Shown piece after piece: positions 26,144 to 34,187 of a DNA stretch of 64,000 bases. Source of the stretch: Gemmatimonas sp. (GTDB lineage Bacteria; Gemmatimonadota; Gemmatimonadetes; Gemmatimonadales; Gemmatimonadaceae); contig NZ_JANPLK010000013.1 in assembly GCF_031426495.1 (NCBI RefSeq), forward strand, positions 46,054 through 110,053, given 5' to 3'. Made by a program: the position numbers and the translations under genes. Each line of letters begins with the position of its first letter. Positions within the stretch are counted from its first letter, which is position 1. A model generated the notes under the pieces. That model saw only the letters and a program-made list of their open reading frames with translations, ran no database searches and had not been told where the DNA came from.

Positions 26144-27345
26144 GGCAGCACCGCCGTGCGCTTCGCAACGTTCGCCTTCAACGCAGCATCGAGCGTATCT
26201 GCGGTGACGATGCGCACCCGAGCACCGGGCGTGACGTACGCCGCGCCGCGCGTCACGATGCGTGTATCGGGCGCGAGCCCTTCCACCAAGGCACGGTCGC
26301 CGGTCACACCAGTTACGCGTACGCGCTGGGGCTGCGCGATCATGTCGCCTGACGCCCCACTCGCGGGCGCGACCGTGTACACCGTCGCGGAATCGCGATC
26401 GGCCTCGAGCAGGGCGTCCACCGATACCGACGCCGATGCCGTTTCGCCGCGTGTGGCGACTTTGGCGTCACCGCGCGTCGCGATGGCGACCGACCCCACG
26501 AGTCCGCTAGGCAGTGCGTCGGCGCCATTCACGGTGATCTCGACGGCGTAGGTGCCGGTGCGAGGATCCGCCGAGCGACCAAGCATCTGCACGCGCCCGG
26601 TGAAAGTGCGCGAGGGCAGCGCATCGAAGTGCACTGTGGCGGCGTCGCCCAGTTGCACACGCAGCGCATCGCGGTCGGGCAGTCCCACCCGGAGCACTCG
26701 TCCGCGACGCGAGCCGCCCAACTGGATGATCGGCGTGCCTGCCGACACGTTCGAACCGGCCGTGACCAGTCGCTGCAGCACGATACCGCCTTCCGGCGCC
26801 ACGATCGTGGCGTACTCGCGATTCACCTTGGCGGTGACGAGATCCGACCGCGCTGCCTCGAGCGCCGACGTAGCATCCTGCAGTTGCACGAGCGTGGCCA
26901 CACTGTCGGCAGCCAGCCGTTGCACCCGGGCCTGATCGCGCTGAGCCTTGTCGAAGCCCACCTGCGCTTTGTCGACGGCGGCGTTGATCTCGCGCAGGTC
27001 GAGCGAGGCGAGCAGTTGCCCGCGCTGCACCGTGGCGCCTTCGTCAACCAACACGCGCGCCACGATGCCGCCGATCTTGAACGCCAGCGGGATCTCATCG
27101 CGAGAGCCGAAGGTACCGGTGGCGGTGACCGCAGTGGCGCGGGTATCGCTGGTGACGGTGGCGACGTTTACCGACACCGCTGGTGCGCGCGCGGCGACAT
27201 CCTGCTCAGCTGCCGGCGCCCTGTCGCAGGCCGCCAACAGCGGCAACATGGCCGCCGACAGCAGCATGGTGGGGCGAAGCATATGCGAGGTGCGGGGGCT
27301 GGTCGTCGTCATTGTCATGTTCGTGGGGGTGGAGGGGGTAGGCAT
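26140..27345 (-). CDS. RND efflux periplasmic adaptor (membrane fusion protein)
   Basis: A 401-residue periplasmic lipoprotein (lipobox LLAAC, Cys about 40) linking the permease to the TolC-like channel. It has the barrel-sandwich/lipoyl half GTFGSRDEIPLAFKIGGIVA (about 77), a short coiled-coil hairpin (about 120-170), the second lipoyl half IVAPEGGIVLQRLVTAGSNV, and beta-barrel and membrane-proximal domains. The start ATG has AAGGA 6 nt upstream, one of the better ribosome sites in the window. It is the middle gene of the tolC-like / adaptor / permease operon. Confidence 0.92.
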   Translation of the reverse strand: MPTPSTPTNMTMTTTSPRTSHMLRPTMLLSAAMLPLLAACDRAPAAEQDVAARAPAVSVNVATVTSDTRATAVTATGTFGSRDEIPLAFKIGGIVARVLVDEGATVQRGQLLASLDLREINAAVDKAQVGFDKAQRDQARVQRLAADSVATLVQLQDATSALEAARSDLVTAKVNREYATIVAPEGGIVLQRLVTAGSNVSAGTPIIQLGGSRRGRVLRVGLPDRDALRVQLGDAATVHFDALPSRTFTGRVQMLGRSADPRTGTYAVEITVNGADALPSGLVGSVAIATRGDAKVATRGETASASVSVDALLEADRDSATVYTVAPASGASGDMIAQPQRVRVTGVTGDRALVEGLAPDTRIVTRGAAYVTPGARVRIVTADTLDAALKANVAKRTAVLP

Positions 27346-27372
27346 GATTGATCCTTGGCTCGGCGCATCGAC

Positions 27373-28764
27373 TCAGTTGGGGAGCGCGCGCAAGGCGGCG
27401 GCGCGCTCGAGTTCCACCACGCGGGTGGCGAAGATGAAGCGCGTGATCACCTGGTTGATTGCAGCCGATGTGAACGCGGTGCGTGCGCTCAGGAACTCCA
27501 CCGGCGTGGCAAGTCCCTCGGCGAAGCGGCGCTGCACCAACGCGAAGGCGCGCTCGGCACTTGCCAGTCGATCGCCTGCGGTGGTCAGCGTGCTGCGGGC
27601 CGACTGCACGGCGTCGTACGCGTTGCCGACCTGCAACGCGATGGCGCGCTCAGCCTCACGCTGGCGATACTCCGCCTCCGTGCGCGTGGCGTTCGCCTGT
27701 TCGCGACGGGCGGCGTCCTGCCCGCCGTTGAAGGCGTTCCACGATAGCACCAACGAGGCGAGGCCCACGTCGCTACGGCTATTGAAGCGATAGCGATCAC
27801 CTTGCACGCCGTAGCTCGCCGCCAGCGCGAGGTTCGGCAGGTAGGCGGAGCTGGCAATGCGCTGCTGCGCGCGGGCGAGCGAGATCCCGCTGCCAGCCTG
27901 CGCAAGCTCTTCACGGTGCGCCAAGGAATGGGCCAGCACCGCGCTCCGCGACAGCGTATCGACGTGCAGCAGTGTGCTGTCATCAACGAGCGTGATGGCC
28001 GAGTCGTCGTCACGATTGCGCAGCAGGTTGAAGCCGCGCTGCGCGGCATGGCGTTGTCGCTTTGCCTCTTCGATCTGCTGCAACAGCTCGCTGCGTTCGG
28101 CCCTCGCACGCAGCAGCACATCGGGCGTGGCTTGTCCGGCGCCAATGAGGCGCTCGCTCACCCGTACGTTCTCGTCGAGCACCGGTAGCGTGAACTCGAG
28201 CGTTTCGACGGCGCGGACCGTGCTGGCGTAGCCGAGCCAAGCTTGCTGGATATCGGCGGCGAGCTGTCGCATGGCACCTTTGCGCGTGGCGCCGGCGAGG
28301 TCGCGTTGGGCCCGCGCTGCGGCACGTGCGCCGAAGAGGGCGTCGTTGAAGAGCGGTTGGGTGAGCTCGAGCTTGGTTTCCTGACGGAACGGAAGGGTCG
28401 CGTTCACGTTGGTCGGAAACCGGGATTCGCCGATGAGCTGGTTGAGCGCGGCGTAGGCCGGGTTGATGAAGTCGCCGATGTTGACGACGCCGCTGAACTC
28501 GGAGTACCGGGCGTTCAGGCCGACCGTGGGGAGGAATCGCCCGTTGGCCTCGCGCACTCCGGCGTTGGCGCGGGAGAGCGCGACCGACTGCTGCGCGATC
28601 GCGAGATTGGCGGCGAGCGCCTCGGCCACGTAGCCATCGAGGAGCTGCCTGGCGGTGGTGGCGCTCTGCGCGTTGGCCGCGGCGGAGAAGGCGACCGAGA
28701 GCGCGGTGGTGAGCAGTAGAGGCAGCCAGCGGTTCGCTCTAAATGGCGGTAGTGTGTAGAACAT
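27373..28764 (-). CDS. TolC-family outer-membrane efflux protein
   Basis: A 463-residue outer-membrane channel with signal peptide (cleavage near ANAQS). Two tandem OEP domains are seen as long amphipathic helices (about 40-240 and 260-460), with family motifs such as ANLAIAQQSVALSRANAGVR and the C-terminal RFAEGLATPVEFLSARTA. It is the first gene of the efflux operon, followed after 27 nt by the adaptor. A TetR-like operator ends 4 nt upstream of its start codon, so binding would block transcription. Confidence 0.92.
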   Translation of the reverse strand: MFYTLPPFRANRWLPLLLTTALSVAFSAAANAQSATTARQLLDGYVAEALAANLAIAQQSVALSRANAGVREANGRFLPTVGLNARYSEFSGVVNIGDFINPAYAALNQLIGESRFPTNVNATLPFRQETKLELTQPLFNDALFGARAAARAQRDLAGATRKGAMRQLAADIQQAWLGYASTVRAVETLEFTLPVLDENVRVSERLIGAGQATPDVLLRARAERSELLQQIEEAKRQRHAAQRGFNLLRNRDDDSAITLVDDSTLLHVDTLSRSAVLAHSLAHREELAQAGSGISLARAQQRIASSAYLPNLALAASYGVQGDRYRFNSRSDVGLASLVLSWNAFNGGQDAARREQANATRTEAEYRQREAERAIALQVGNAYDAVQSARSTLTTAGDRLASAERAFALVQRRFAEGLATPVEFLSARTAFTSAAINQVITRFIFATRVVELERAAALRALPN

Positions 28765-28767
28765 TGC

Positions 28768-28791
28768 TAGTTAATAGAACGCTGTTAAGTG
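28768..28791. promoter_or_regulatory. Putative TetR-family operator at the efflux operon
   Basis: The imperfect dyad TAGTTAA-N10-TTAAGTG lies 4-27 nt upstream of the TolC-like start. The 9-mer TGTTAAGTG is shared with the dyad upstream of the regulator gene (29526-29544). Confidence 0.45.
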
Positions 28792-28851
28792 GATGGGTCG
28801 AAAGAAGGACGCCGAGGCGTCCGATGGATCTGAAGACCTGACGGAATTTCG

Positions 28852-29505
28852 TCAGGACGAGTTTCGCAGGCTGCCGCGGATCATGGCGTCGCACATGGTG
28901 CGGACGGTTTCGCGGGGATCCCGGAGCACGATGTGCGGATCATTGCAGTGGGTGAACCAGAGCGAGATAATGCCATGGATGCCGCCCCAGAACATCTGGG
29001 CAAGCTCCGGGGCGTCGCTCAGCTCGGGGCGATAGACGCCCTTGTCGATCCCTTCGGTGACGGTCTGCAGCAGAAAGCCGTAGGCATCCTCGTCTGGTGA
29101 TGTTATCGCATTTCCAGAGGCGTCAACCATCGGCTGTTTTAATGATGTCATAAACATGAACCGATACTGGCTCGGATTATCGAGCGCGAAGTCGGTGTAC
29201 GCCAAGCCCATCCGCCGCAGTCGTTCCACTGGGTCCTCGATCCGCCCAATCTTGTACATCGCCTGACCGAGCGCACGGAAGTCGGCCATGCACAGCTCCA
29301 CGATCAGGGCGTCCTTGTCCCGAAAGTGGTGGTAGATCGCCGTCGGCGTGTAGCCGATCTTGGCGGCGATCGCCCGCATCGTGGTGGCCTCTACGCCGTC
29401 GGTCACGAACAGCTCCCGCGCCGCGTCCAGGATAGCCTGTCGCGTCTCGGCCTTTTGCCGTTCCCGGCGGGCCAGCGAAGCAGTGCGGATGGCGGAGGTG
29501 GTCAT
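28852..29505 (-). CDS. TetR/AcrR-family transcriptional regulator
   Basis: A regulator of about 217 residues starting MTTSAIRTASLARRERQ at ATG 29505. The N-terminal helix-turn-helix runs TMRAIAAKIGYTPTAIYHHF (about 42-61) and is followed by KDALI, typical of TetR proteins; the ligand-binding domain resembles the WHG (TetR_C_13/33) type. It lies directly upstream of the efflux operon on the same strand, and the shared half-sites suggest it represses both itself and the pump until a ligand binds. The frame is open to 29784 but the extension is low-complexity and non-conserved. Confidence 0.9.
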   Translation of the reverse strand: MTTSAIRTASLARRERQKAETRQAILDAARELFVTDGVEATTMRAIAAKIGYTPTAIYHHFRDKDALIVELCMADFRALGQAMYKIGRIEDPVERLRRMGLAYTDFALDNPSQYRFMFMTSLKQPMVDASGNAITSPDEDAYGFLLQTVTEGIDKGVYRPELSDAPELAQMFWGGIHGIISLWFTHCNDPHIVLRDPRETVRTMCDAMIRGSLRNSS

Positions 29506-29525
29506 GACCAGAAAGGTGGGAGGTT

Positions 29526-29544
29526 CACTTAACACTGTCAAGTG
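29526..29544. promoter_or_regulatory. Putative autoregulatory TetR-family operator
   Basis: CACTTAACACTGTCAAGTG is a nearly perfect dyad (CACTTAA/TCAAGTG) centred about 30 nt upstream of the regulator's ATG. The remainder of the 350-bp interval 29506-29853 shows no gene. Confidence 0.5.
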
Positions 29545-29853
29545 GCTGACGTCGAAGCTCAGCTGCCGCTGGCGCGAAACATGAGGCACTACGCAACCAC
29601 AATACACCGCGCCGCCCGCAGATCGTCTAGCGTGGGCAACTCCTTCGCCTGTGGCACCCCGAACGGGAGAGGACGAGACCCGAGCCGATGAGCGATGTCT
29701 CGTACCGCGGCCTCGCCTGACAGCAAGAGCGAAGTCGTGCGCATGGTGTGACGTCGACGTGTCCCGTGTCACCGCACGGAACACCGAATGGGACGAAACT
29801 CAGCGAGCCCAGCGACGCGCTACCGAATTCGGTGTAGCATTCACGAGCCAACC

Positions 29854-30474
29854 ATGACGATCCAAGTGCTCACGGTAGTTCCCTCGCGCGCCTTTCGCGA
29901 CCGCCTCAGTGCGGCGGCGGCATTGGTCGTACTCGCCATCGGCAGTCCGTGGAAGCCCCTCGCGGCACAGGCGCGCGTCGGTCCCGACCGACCGCTGGTC
30001 CTGGCCGGCGCCTGGTCGCTGCCCGACGCCGAGTCGTTGGTGTCGAAAGCCATTGTACGGATCATTACGCAGGACCGCCCGGCTGGTATCCCGATCGCCG
30101 AGTACAGCGCGAAACGGTTCGGGCGGGCGGCGACGAGCGAGGCCGTGCGGCAGTACAACGGTCAAACGCTGTCGGCGATCACGTTCGCCCCGATCGCCGA
30201 CTGGCCCGAGACCCGCGCCCTCGACATCGACCCGTGCCCCGCCGTGGGCGGCGTGGGATGCCCCACGCCAACCGGCGTCTGGGTGGCGATCACCCGCATC
30301 GAACGTGGTGAACTGCCGCACGAGATCAATCTCTCGTACACCACCCAGTTCACCGCCGCGCCCGCCCTCGAGGGTCAGTTGCCGCAGACCAACCGCTACA
30401 CCTTCTGCGAACGCTGGCTCCGCGTGGGCGGCACCTGGAAGTACGACGGCTTCGTGAAGATGGTGCCGCAGTAG
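29854..30474 (+). CDS. Hypothetical exported protein
   Basis: A 206-residue protein from ATG 29854 with a signal peptide (hydrophobic stretch AAAALVVLAIGSPW, cleavage near LAAQA). The mature part contains SLVSKAIVRIITQDRPAGIP and two pairs of Cys (DPCPAVGGVGCP and CERW), which may form disulfides. I do not recognise the family. It is transcribed divergently from the TetR gene, and repeats follow it. Confidence 0.6.
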   Translation: MTIQVLTVVPSRAFRDRLSAAAALVVLAIGSPWKPLAAQARVGPDRPLVLAGAWSLPDAESLVSKAIVRIITQDRPAGIPIAEYSAKRFGRAATSEAVRQYNGQTLSAITFAPIADWPETRALDIDPCPAVGGVGCPTPTGVWVAITRIERGELPHEINLSYTTQFTAAPALEGQLPQTNRYTFCERWLRVGGTWKYDGFVKMVPQ

Positions 30475-30487
30475 GCAGATGCTTCCG

Positions 30488-30535
30488 CTGTTCAATCCGC
30501 GGGCATTCGCGAAAATCCGCGGTAAAGCTGTTCAG
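30488..30535 (+). repeat. CTGTTCAATCCGCGGGC repeat, copy 1
   Basis: The segment from CTGTTCAATCCGCGGGC to CGCGGTAAAGCTGTTCAG is about 48 bp and is repeated directly at 30646-30692. It contains the dyad TTCGCGAA. Confidence 0.7.
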
Positions 30536-30547
30536 TTCTCTAGAAAA

Positions 30548-30578
30548 CCAAACAGCCTTACCGCTGATCAACGCGGAT
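30548..30578 (-). repeat. Inverted partial copy of the same repeat
   Basis: CCAAACAGCCTTACCGCTGA and the following ACGCGGAT, read on the other strand, match the ends of the flanking direct copies (ATCCGCG ... GCGGTAA.GCTGTTT). Confidence 0.5.
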
Positions 30579-30645
30579 AAATCACAGATTGCTTTCGCCA
30601 GCACGACGACCACCGCGGCGTGCACCCAGTCAAACAATTTTTTGG

Positions 30646-30692
30646 CTGTTCAATCCGCGGGCATCGGTGACAATTCGCGGTAAAGCTGTTTG
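30646..30692 (+). repeat. CTGTTCAATCCGCGGGC repeat, copy 3
   Basis: Second direct copy, ending GGTAAAGCTGTTTGTTATTCC, immediately past the 3' end of the minus-strand transporter gene. The copies together occupy the 226-bp gap 30475-30700. Confidence 0.7.
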
Positions 30693-30700
30693 TTATTCCG

Positions 30701-31960
30701 CTACGCCGACTCCGCCTTCGACATGAGCGTGTGCCGCCGGCCCAGCCAGAGGGCGATGACCAGCCATACCGCGCTCATCGGCGCCGCGATCAATGCGATG
30801 GAACTCACCGCGAGACCGGCGGCCGACATGCCGGCGTAGCTCCACGCGCCGATCTGGTCACCGCTGCGGTACGCAAACGTGTCGATGAAGTTCTTCGCCT
30901 TGTATTTGTCTTCGGCCGGGATCACCGAGAAGAGCACCTCGCGGCCCGGATTGGCGAACGCGTAGTTGCCGGCGCGACGGATGACCGTGAACGCCACGAA
31001 CAGCGACAGCGATGGCCAGATACCGAGCGCGCCGAAACCGATCACGCTCACCAGCGGCAGGATCGCGAGCGTCATCCCGACGCCGATCCACTTGATTACG
31101 CGACCCGAAATGAACAGCTGCGCCAGCACCGTCAGCAGCTGCACGTAAAAATCGAGGTTGGCCAGAAACGCCGTGCGCGACTCACGATCGGTGAACTTGG
31201 CACCCACGATCTCCGCCTGCTGGAAGTACAGCACCGTGGTGCCGATCGTGAACAGCAGCATGAACAGACAGATGCCGAGCAGGTACGGCGAGCGCAGCAC
31301 GTGCGTGATGCCTGCCAGTGAGCCGCCGCCCACCGAGCGCTGAGCCGCCTCTCGATCACGCGTTTCGGCGCGGAAGCTCGGCGGAAATTGCCGAAGCACC
31401 TGTACGCCGCACTCGAGCAACAGCACCGACATCAACATCAACATCGGCGTGCCGACTTCAGTCGCCATCAGCGACGTGAACTTGGAGCCGAACATGCCGC
31501 CCAGCGTGCCGCCCACGCCGATGAAGCCGTACAGCCGCTTGCCCTGGTTACTGTAGAACGTGTCGGCCATGAAGCCCCAGAACACCGAGGGCACGAACAG
31601 GCTGAACACACTGATGAAAATCCAGAACGCCGGGCCGAGATACTTCTCCTCGGCCGGGCCCGTGCTGTATACCGCGAAGGCGAACAGCAACAGCAGCGCG
31701 CTGAACACGCGATACACGATCGGTATGAATCGTCGCACGGGAAGACGCGACACGATCGTGGCGTACAACGGATTCGCCAGCAGTGTGGCGACGAGCGTGC
31801 CCGTGAACAACCAAGGCAGCTTCGCTGTGCCCGCCGCAACGCCGATCGCATCGCGAATGCTGCGCAAAATGAAATAGCTGGCCAGCAGAAAGAAGAAGAA
31901 TGCAAAGGCGAGCAGCGTGGCCCGCCACTCGCCGTCTTCCACCGTCACCAGCTTCGCCAT
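30701..31960 (-). CDS. ATP/ADP-translocase-like (NTT/MFS-type) membrane transporter
   Basis: About 419 residues and 11-12 predicted transmembrane helices. The N-terminal FFLLASYFILRSIRDAIGVA and the central segment AGNYAFANPGREVLFSVIPA, continuing EDKYKAKNFIDT, resemble the Npt1/Npt2 (COG3202) nucleotide translocase group, also found as free-living-bacterial proteins of unknown substrate. The ATG at 31960 lies 11 nt after the upstream epimerase stop, and it is the last gene of the five-gene operon. Because true nucleotide import is typical only of intracellular bacteria, the substrate here is open. Confidence 0.75.
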   Translation of the reverse strand: MAKLVTVEDGEWRATLLAFAFFFFLLASYFILRSIRDAIGVAAGTAKLPWLFTGTLVATLLANPLYATIVSRLPVRRFIPIVYRVFSALLLLFAFAVYSTGPAEEKYLGPAFWIFISVFSLFVPSVFWGFMADTFYSNQGKRLYGFIGVGGTLGGMFGSKFTSLMATEVGTPMLMLMSVLLLECGVQVLRQFPPSFRAETRDREAAQRSVGGGSLAGITHVLRSPYLLGICLFMLLFTIGTTVLYFQQAEIVGAKFTDRESRTAFLANLDFYVQLLTVLAQLFISGRVIKWIGVGMTLAILPLVSVIGFGALGIWPSLSLFVAFTVIRRAGNYAFANPGREVLFSVIPAEDKYKAKNFIDTFAYRSGDQIGAWSYAGMSAAGLAVSSIALIAAPMSAVWLVIALWLGRRHTLMSKAESA

Positions 31961-31971
31961 GATGCGACGGA

Positions 31972-33018
31972 TCACTTGGCTCCGGATTGCTGGGCATGCC
32001 ACGCGGCCAGCACGTCGCGCTCGCGCTCCGGCGCGATGCCGGCCCGCAGCTTCTCCTGCTCGGCCGCCGGTCGTGCGTGATACCAGGTGAGTGCATCGCG
32101 CACCGTGGTGGCCAGCGGACGGAACGTGAGCCCTGCCGCCAGCGCCTTCTCGATCACACTCGTGCTAAACGCCACCGTGCTCGCCCCGGTGAATGACCAC
32201 ACCGGCATCTCCACCCACGAGCGTACCTTCTGCGCGGTGAGAAATGATGTCGGCACCCACGTGAAGTGCGCATCGTTGCTGAAGCAGGCCTTGATGCCGT
32301 ACAACAGTTCTCCGATGCCGCACACCGTGCGCGGACCTACCGCGTTGAACACACCACCCGTACGGCTCTCGCCCAAACGCACCATCCACTCGGTGAGATC
32401 GCGCACGTCGATCCACTGCGCCGGATCGTCGAGCGTACCCGGCGCGAGAATCTCGCCGCCCTTCTCGATACGCACCGGCCAGTAGGTGAACCGATCGGTG
32501 AGATCGCCCGGACCCACGATCAGCCCCGGACGCACCACCGTACCGCCGGCACCGAACGCCTCCTGTACGAGCTGCTCGCAGCGCACCTTCTTGTTGCCAT
32601 ACGGCACAGCGGCCGCATCGGGGCCGCTGATCGGCGCCGGCTCTTGCGTGGGATGCGTTTCGTCGGGGAATGCGCGCGTGAAATCTTTGTATGCCGCCGT
32701 GCTGCTCACGAACACATACTGCGCCACCTTTCCCTTCAGCACCGCCGCCGCATTCACGATCCACTGCGGATTCGTGGTCGGCAGATCGTACACCACATCC
32801 CACGTGCGCCCTTTCAGCGCCTCGTGTCCGTTCGGATCGTTGCGGTCGCCGATCAGCTTCTCGACCTTCGGAAACAACCCCGGCTTGGTCTTGCCGCGAT
32901 TGAACAGCGTGACCGTATGCCCACGCGCCAGCGCATGCTCCACCAGGTGAGGCCCGATGTAGCCCGTCCCGCCTAACACCAGCACGCGAAGTGGCGCCGT
33001 TGAAAGCGTCACGCTCAC
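31972..33018 (-). CDS. NAD-dependent epimerase/dehydratase-like protein, cytoplasmic paralogue
   Basis: About 348 residues from a GTG at 33018 that overlaps the upstream gene's stop (GTGA). A Rossmann nucleotide-binding motif LVLGGTGYIGPHLVEHAL lies at the N-terminus (about 13). Like its neighbour it has TLFNRGKT, IGDRND and VRPGLIVGPGDLTDRFTYWP, so the two genes are a tandem duplication. Unlike its neighbour it lacks a Tat signal. The catalytic YxxxK of extended SDRs is seen only as VPYGNKK. The substrate is unknown. Confidence 0.85.
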   Translation of the reverse strand: MSVTLSTAPLRVLVLGGTGYIGPHLVEHALARGHTVTLFNRGKTKPGLFPKVEKLIGDRNDPNGHEALKGRTWDVVYDLPTTNPQWIVNAAAVLKGKVAQYVFVSSTAAYKDFTRAFPDETHPTQEPAPISGPDAAAVPYGNKKVRCEQLVQEAFGAGGTVVRPGLIVGPGDLTDRFTYWPVRIEKGGEILAPGTLDDPAQWIDVRDLTEWMVRLGESRTGGVFNAVGPRTVCGIGELLYGIKACFSNDAHFTWVPTSFLTAQKVRSWVEMPVWSFTGASTVAFSTSVIEKALAAGLTFRPLATTVRDALTWYHARPAAEQEKLRAGIAPERERDVLAAWHAQQSGAK

Positions 33019-34187
33019 TTGCCTACTTTGGCGTGCCACGCGGCCAGCACCGTCTTCTCCTTCTCCGGCGCGAGCCCGGCCCGCGCCTTCTCCTGCTCGG
33101 CCGCCGGACGCGTCTTGTACCAGTCGAGCGTGTGCTTCGCCGTATCGGCCAGCGGTCGCACCGTGAGGCCGGCGGCGAACGCCTTGTTGCAATTCACCGC
33201 CATGAAGCCGGCCGTGCGCCCGGAGGGCGGCATCCACACCGGCATGTCACTCCACGGCCGCACCTGATTCGCCGCCAGGAAATCGGCCGCGACCCACGTG
33301 AAATGGGCGTCGCTGCTGGTCACCGCTTTGATGCCGTACAGCATCTCGGCAATGTTCGTCGGCGACTTCGGACCGGTCGCGTTGAACGTGCCGACCGTGT
33401 GATTCTCGGCTAGCCGCACCATCCACTGCCCGAGGTCTTCGGCGTCGATGTACTGCACCGCGTCGTTCGGTGTGCCCGGCGCGAGAATCTCCCCGCCCTT
33501 GTCGATGCGCACCGGCCAGTACGAGAAGCGGTCGCTCAAATCACCAGGACCGACAATCAAGCCCGAACGGACGATGGTGACCTTGTCCTCGCCGAACTGC
33601 GCCTTGGCGTCGAACTCGCACTGCACCTTGTTCGGGCCGTAATTCGCGCCATCGTTGCTGGCCCACACCGATGGATCGCCCGGCTTGTGTAGCGGTCCAC
33701 TCTCGTCCATGCCGATGATCGAGTTGTCGCTGAACACCGAGATCGTGGACACGAAAATGTACTGGCCCACGCGTCCCTTGAGCGCTTCACCGGCGCCGCG
33801 CACCCACAACGGATTGCGCGTGGGATTGTCGATCACGACGTCCCACGTGCCCTTCTTCAGTCCATCGTGCCCGCCGGCCACATTGCGATCGCCGATGATG
33901 CGCGGGACTTTCGGAAACAGCGTCGCGTTCGTCTTGCCGCGATTGAACAGCGTCACGTTGTGCTTCCGCGCCAGCGCGTACTCTACCTGATTCGGTCCGA
34001 TGAATCCGGTGCCGCCCAGAATGAGAACGCGCAGCGGCTTCGGCTGCGCGCTCCCCGCTTCCGGGCGATACAGCACTGGTCGCACGCCGTCGGCGGTAAA
34101 CGCCTGTGCGGCTGCGGGAAGACCAAGACCCACCGCGCCGCCGAGCAGCGCCGAGTGCTTCAGGAAGGTGCGGCGATCGAGGCTCAT
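33015..34187 (-). CDS. NAD-dependent epimerase/dehydratase-like protein with Tat signal
   Basis: 390 residues beginning with a twin-arginine signal (DRRTFLKHSALLGGAVGLGL, cleavage near AQAF), then a Rossmann domain LILGGTGFIGPNQVEYAL (about 54) and the same motifs as the following paralogue (TLFNRGKTN, IGDRN, VRSGLIVGPGDLSDRFSYWP); YGPNK matches the YxxxK position. Tat export implies folding with a bound cofactor before secretion. Start ATG overlaps the dipeptidase stop by 4 nt and its own stop overlaps the next start by 4 nt. Confidence 0.87.
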   Translation of the reverse strand: MSLDRRTFLKHSALLGGAVGLGLPAAAQAFTADGVRPVLYRPEAGSAQPKPLRVLILGGTGFIGPNQVEYALARKHNVTLFNRGKTNATLFPKVPRIIGDRNVAGGHDGLKKGTWDVVIDNPTRNPLWVRGAGEALKGRVGQYIFVSTISVFSDNSIIGMDESGPLHKPGDPSVWASNDGANYGPNKVQCEFDAKAQFGEDKVTIVRSGLIVGPGDLSDRFSYWPVRIDKGGEILAPGTPNDAVQYIDAEDLGQWMVRLAENHTVGTFNATGPKSPTNIAEMLYGIKAVTSSDAHFTWVAADFLAANQVRPWSDMPVWMPPSGRTAGFMAVNCNKAFAAGLTVRPLADTAKHTLDWYKTRPAAEQEKARAGLAPEKEKTVLAAWHAKVGK

